Below, in pieces: positions 63,297 to 64,000 of a DNA stretch of 64,000 nucleotides. Source of the DNA: Paenarthrobacter sp. AR 02 (GTDB lineage Bacteria > Actinomycetota > Actinomycetes > Actinomycetales > Micrococcaceae); NCBI RefSeq assembly GCF_021538675.1, contig NZ_JAJUKH010000001.1, positions 1,209,462 through 1,273,461 of the forward strand, given 5' to 3'. The translations under genes were made by a program, and so were the position numbers. Numbering within the stretch: the stretch's first letter is position 1; each line of letters begins with the position of its first letter. The notes under the pieces were generated by a model. It had not been told where the DNA came from. It made no database searches and saw only the letters and a list, made by a program, of their open reading frames with translations.

Positions 63297-64000
63297 ATGA
63301 GGATCCTTCCGATGTTCGCCGTCCCGGCACCCCCGGTGCGCCACCAACAGCTGCTCGTTACCATTTTCGGGCTCTATGGTCGGAACGCAGGTGATGCCCT
63401 GCCGGTGTCCGCGCTGATTTCCATGTTGGGCTCGCTCGGTTACGACGCTCCGGGCGTGAGGTCCTCCGTCTCCAGGCTCAAGGCAAAAGGCGTGCTGAAG
63501 AGCGTTCGCGAAGGCGGGATTGCCAAATACAAAATCTCGGAGTCGGTCAGCGACGTGTTCCGCGAAGGTGACCGCCGGATCTTTGCCCCCGAGCAGCCTG
63601 CGCCCGTGGATACCTGGGTGCTGGCCGTGTTCTCGGTGCCTGAGTCCATGCGGAACCGGCGGCATCAACTGCGTTCAGCATTGTCTGGCCTGGGCTTCGG
63701 CTCGGTGGCCAACGGCGTGTGGATTGCGCCGGCCCACAAGCTCGAGCAGGCCAGGGAGCGTCTCACTGCCAATGGTTTGATCGAGTTCGTGGACCTGTTC
63801 CGGAGCGACTACGTCTTTGACGGACCCATGCGCCCCAAAATCTCCGAGTGGTGGGACCTCAAGGAACTTGATGAACAGTTCACCGAGTTCCTTGGACTCT
63901 ATGGGGACGCGGAGCAGCAATGGATTGAGCGCGTGGGCGAAGACCCGAACGTTGCCCTGGCCCAGTCCACAGAGGAGTTGCGGCGTGACGCGTTCCGCTA
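63297..64000 (+). CDS. PaaX family transcriptional regulator, 5' part
   Basis: The first 234 residues of a PaaX-type repressor; the gene runs off the right edge. The N-terminal winged helix (LVTIFGLYGRNAGDALPVSALISML ... VRSSVSRLKAKGVLK) is followed by the PaaX central region (WVLAVFSVPESMRNRRHQLRSALSGLGFGSVANGVWIAP). PaaX proteins repress phenylacetate or related aryl-CoA genes and respond to aryl-CoA. Because the upstream operon makes aryl-CoA thioesters, this is its best local regulator candidate. ATG 63312 is an alternative start. Confidence 0.82.
   Translation, partial: MRILPMFAVPAPPVRHQQLLVTIFGLYGRNAGDALPVSALISMLGSLGYDAPGVRSSVSRLKAKGVLKSVREGGIAKYKISESVSDVFREGDRRIFAPEQPAPVDTWVLAVFSVPESMRNRRHQLRSALSGLGFGSVANGVWIAPAHKLEQARERLTANGLIEFVDLFRSDYVFDGPMRPKISEWWDLKELDEQFTEFLGLYGDAEQQWIERVGEDPNVALAQSTEELRRDAFR

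Overview
The window is high-GC DNA from an actinobacterium, most likely a soil Micrococcaceae of the Arthrobacter/Paenarthrobacter type. The indications are a mycothione reductase (mycothiol is an actinobacterial thiol), the GC-rich codon use, frequent GTG/TTG starts, and a dense set of aromatic-acid and sugar-acid catabolic operons with IclR and PaaX regulators. No tRNA, rRNA, CRISPR array or intact insertion sequence was seen.

Layout. 1-7.5 kb: the end of a hypothetical gene, a GH13 trehalose-synthase-like enzyme, a YciI-like protein, mycothione reductase, a sugar-nucleotide-epimerase-like protein and an LssY-domain membrane protein. 7.6-15 kb: a divergent seven-gene cluster made of RidA, an IclR regulator and a PfkB kinase on the minus strand, and a PLP D-serine-dehydratase-like deaminase, a D-aminoacylase-family deacylase, a KDPG aldolase and a GntP permease on the plus strand. 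Together they read as import, deacylation, deamination, phosphorylation and aldol cleavage of an N-acyl amino sugar acid; N-acetyl-D-glucosaminate is the best guess. 15-25.3 kb: single genes, including a universal stress protein, LLM-class oxidoreductase, LysR regulator, PEP-mutase-like protein, secreted trypsin-like lipoprotein, membrane diguanylate cyclase, a BNR propeller paired with a MoaD-like carrier, and a methyltransferase.

25.3-39 kb is accessory. It holds a decayed plasmid/ICE-type helicase and a decayed serine resolvase, both with internal deletions at short repeats. Next come a secreted RHS/YD-repeat protein of about 1478 residues with an 83-residue glycine-rich hydrophobic C-terminus, and directly downstream a four-TM small protein (candidate immunity protein). 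A PH-like membrane protein, a secreted metzincin with ten FG-GAP-like repeats and a secreted protein with three SLH domains follow.

39-52 kb encodes a complete shikimate-to-central-metabolism route: MHS transporter, IclR regulator, shikimate/quinate dehydrogenase, dehydroshikimate dehydratase fused to an HPPD-like domain, pcaHG, pcaB, pcaD, pcaC, pcaF, pcaIJ and a PcaR-like regulator. Ten genes from 41473 to 52050 are tightly packed and probably form one transcription unit. 53.9-64 kb encodes an aerobic CoA-dependent aryl-acid pathway: RidA, FAH-family hydrolase, cupin, TesB-like thioesterase, aryl-CoA ligase, a fused flavin monooxygenase/Old Yellow Enzyme reductase of the 2-aminobenzoyl-CoA or salicylyl-CoA type, an AAHS transporter and a hotdog thioesterase. 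A PaaX-type regulator runs off the right edge.

Biologically the window is mostly scavenging of soil organic acids: amino sugar acids to pyruvate and glyceraldehyde-3-phosphate, shikimate/protocatechuate to succinyl-CoA and acetyl-CoA, and an amino- or hydroxybenzoate through CoA thioesters. It is interrupted by a surface/competition island next to mobile-element debris. Assignments come from reading motifs and gene order by eye; no database search was run.
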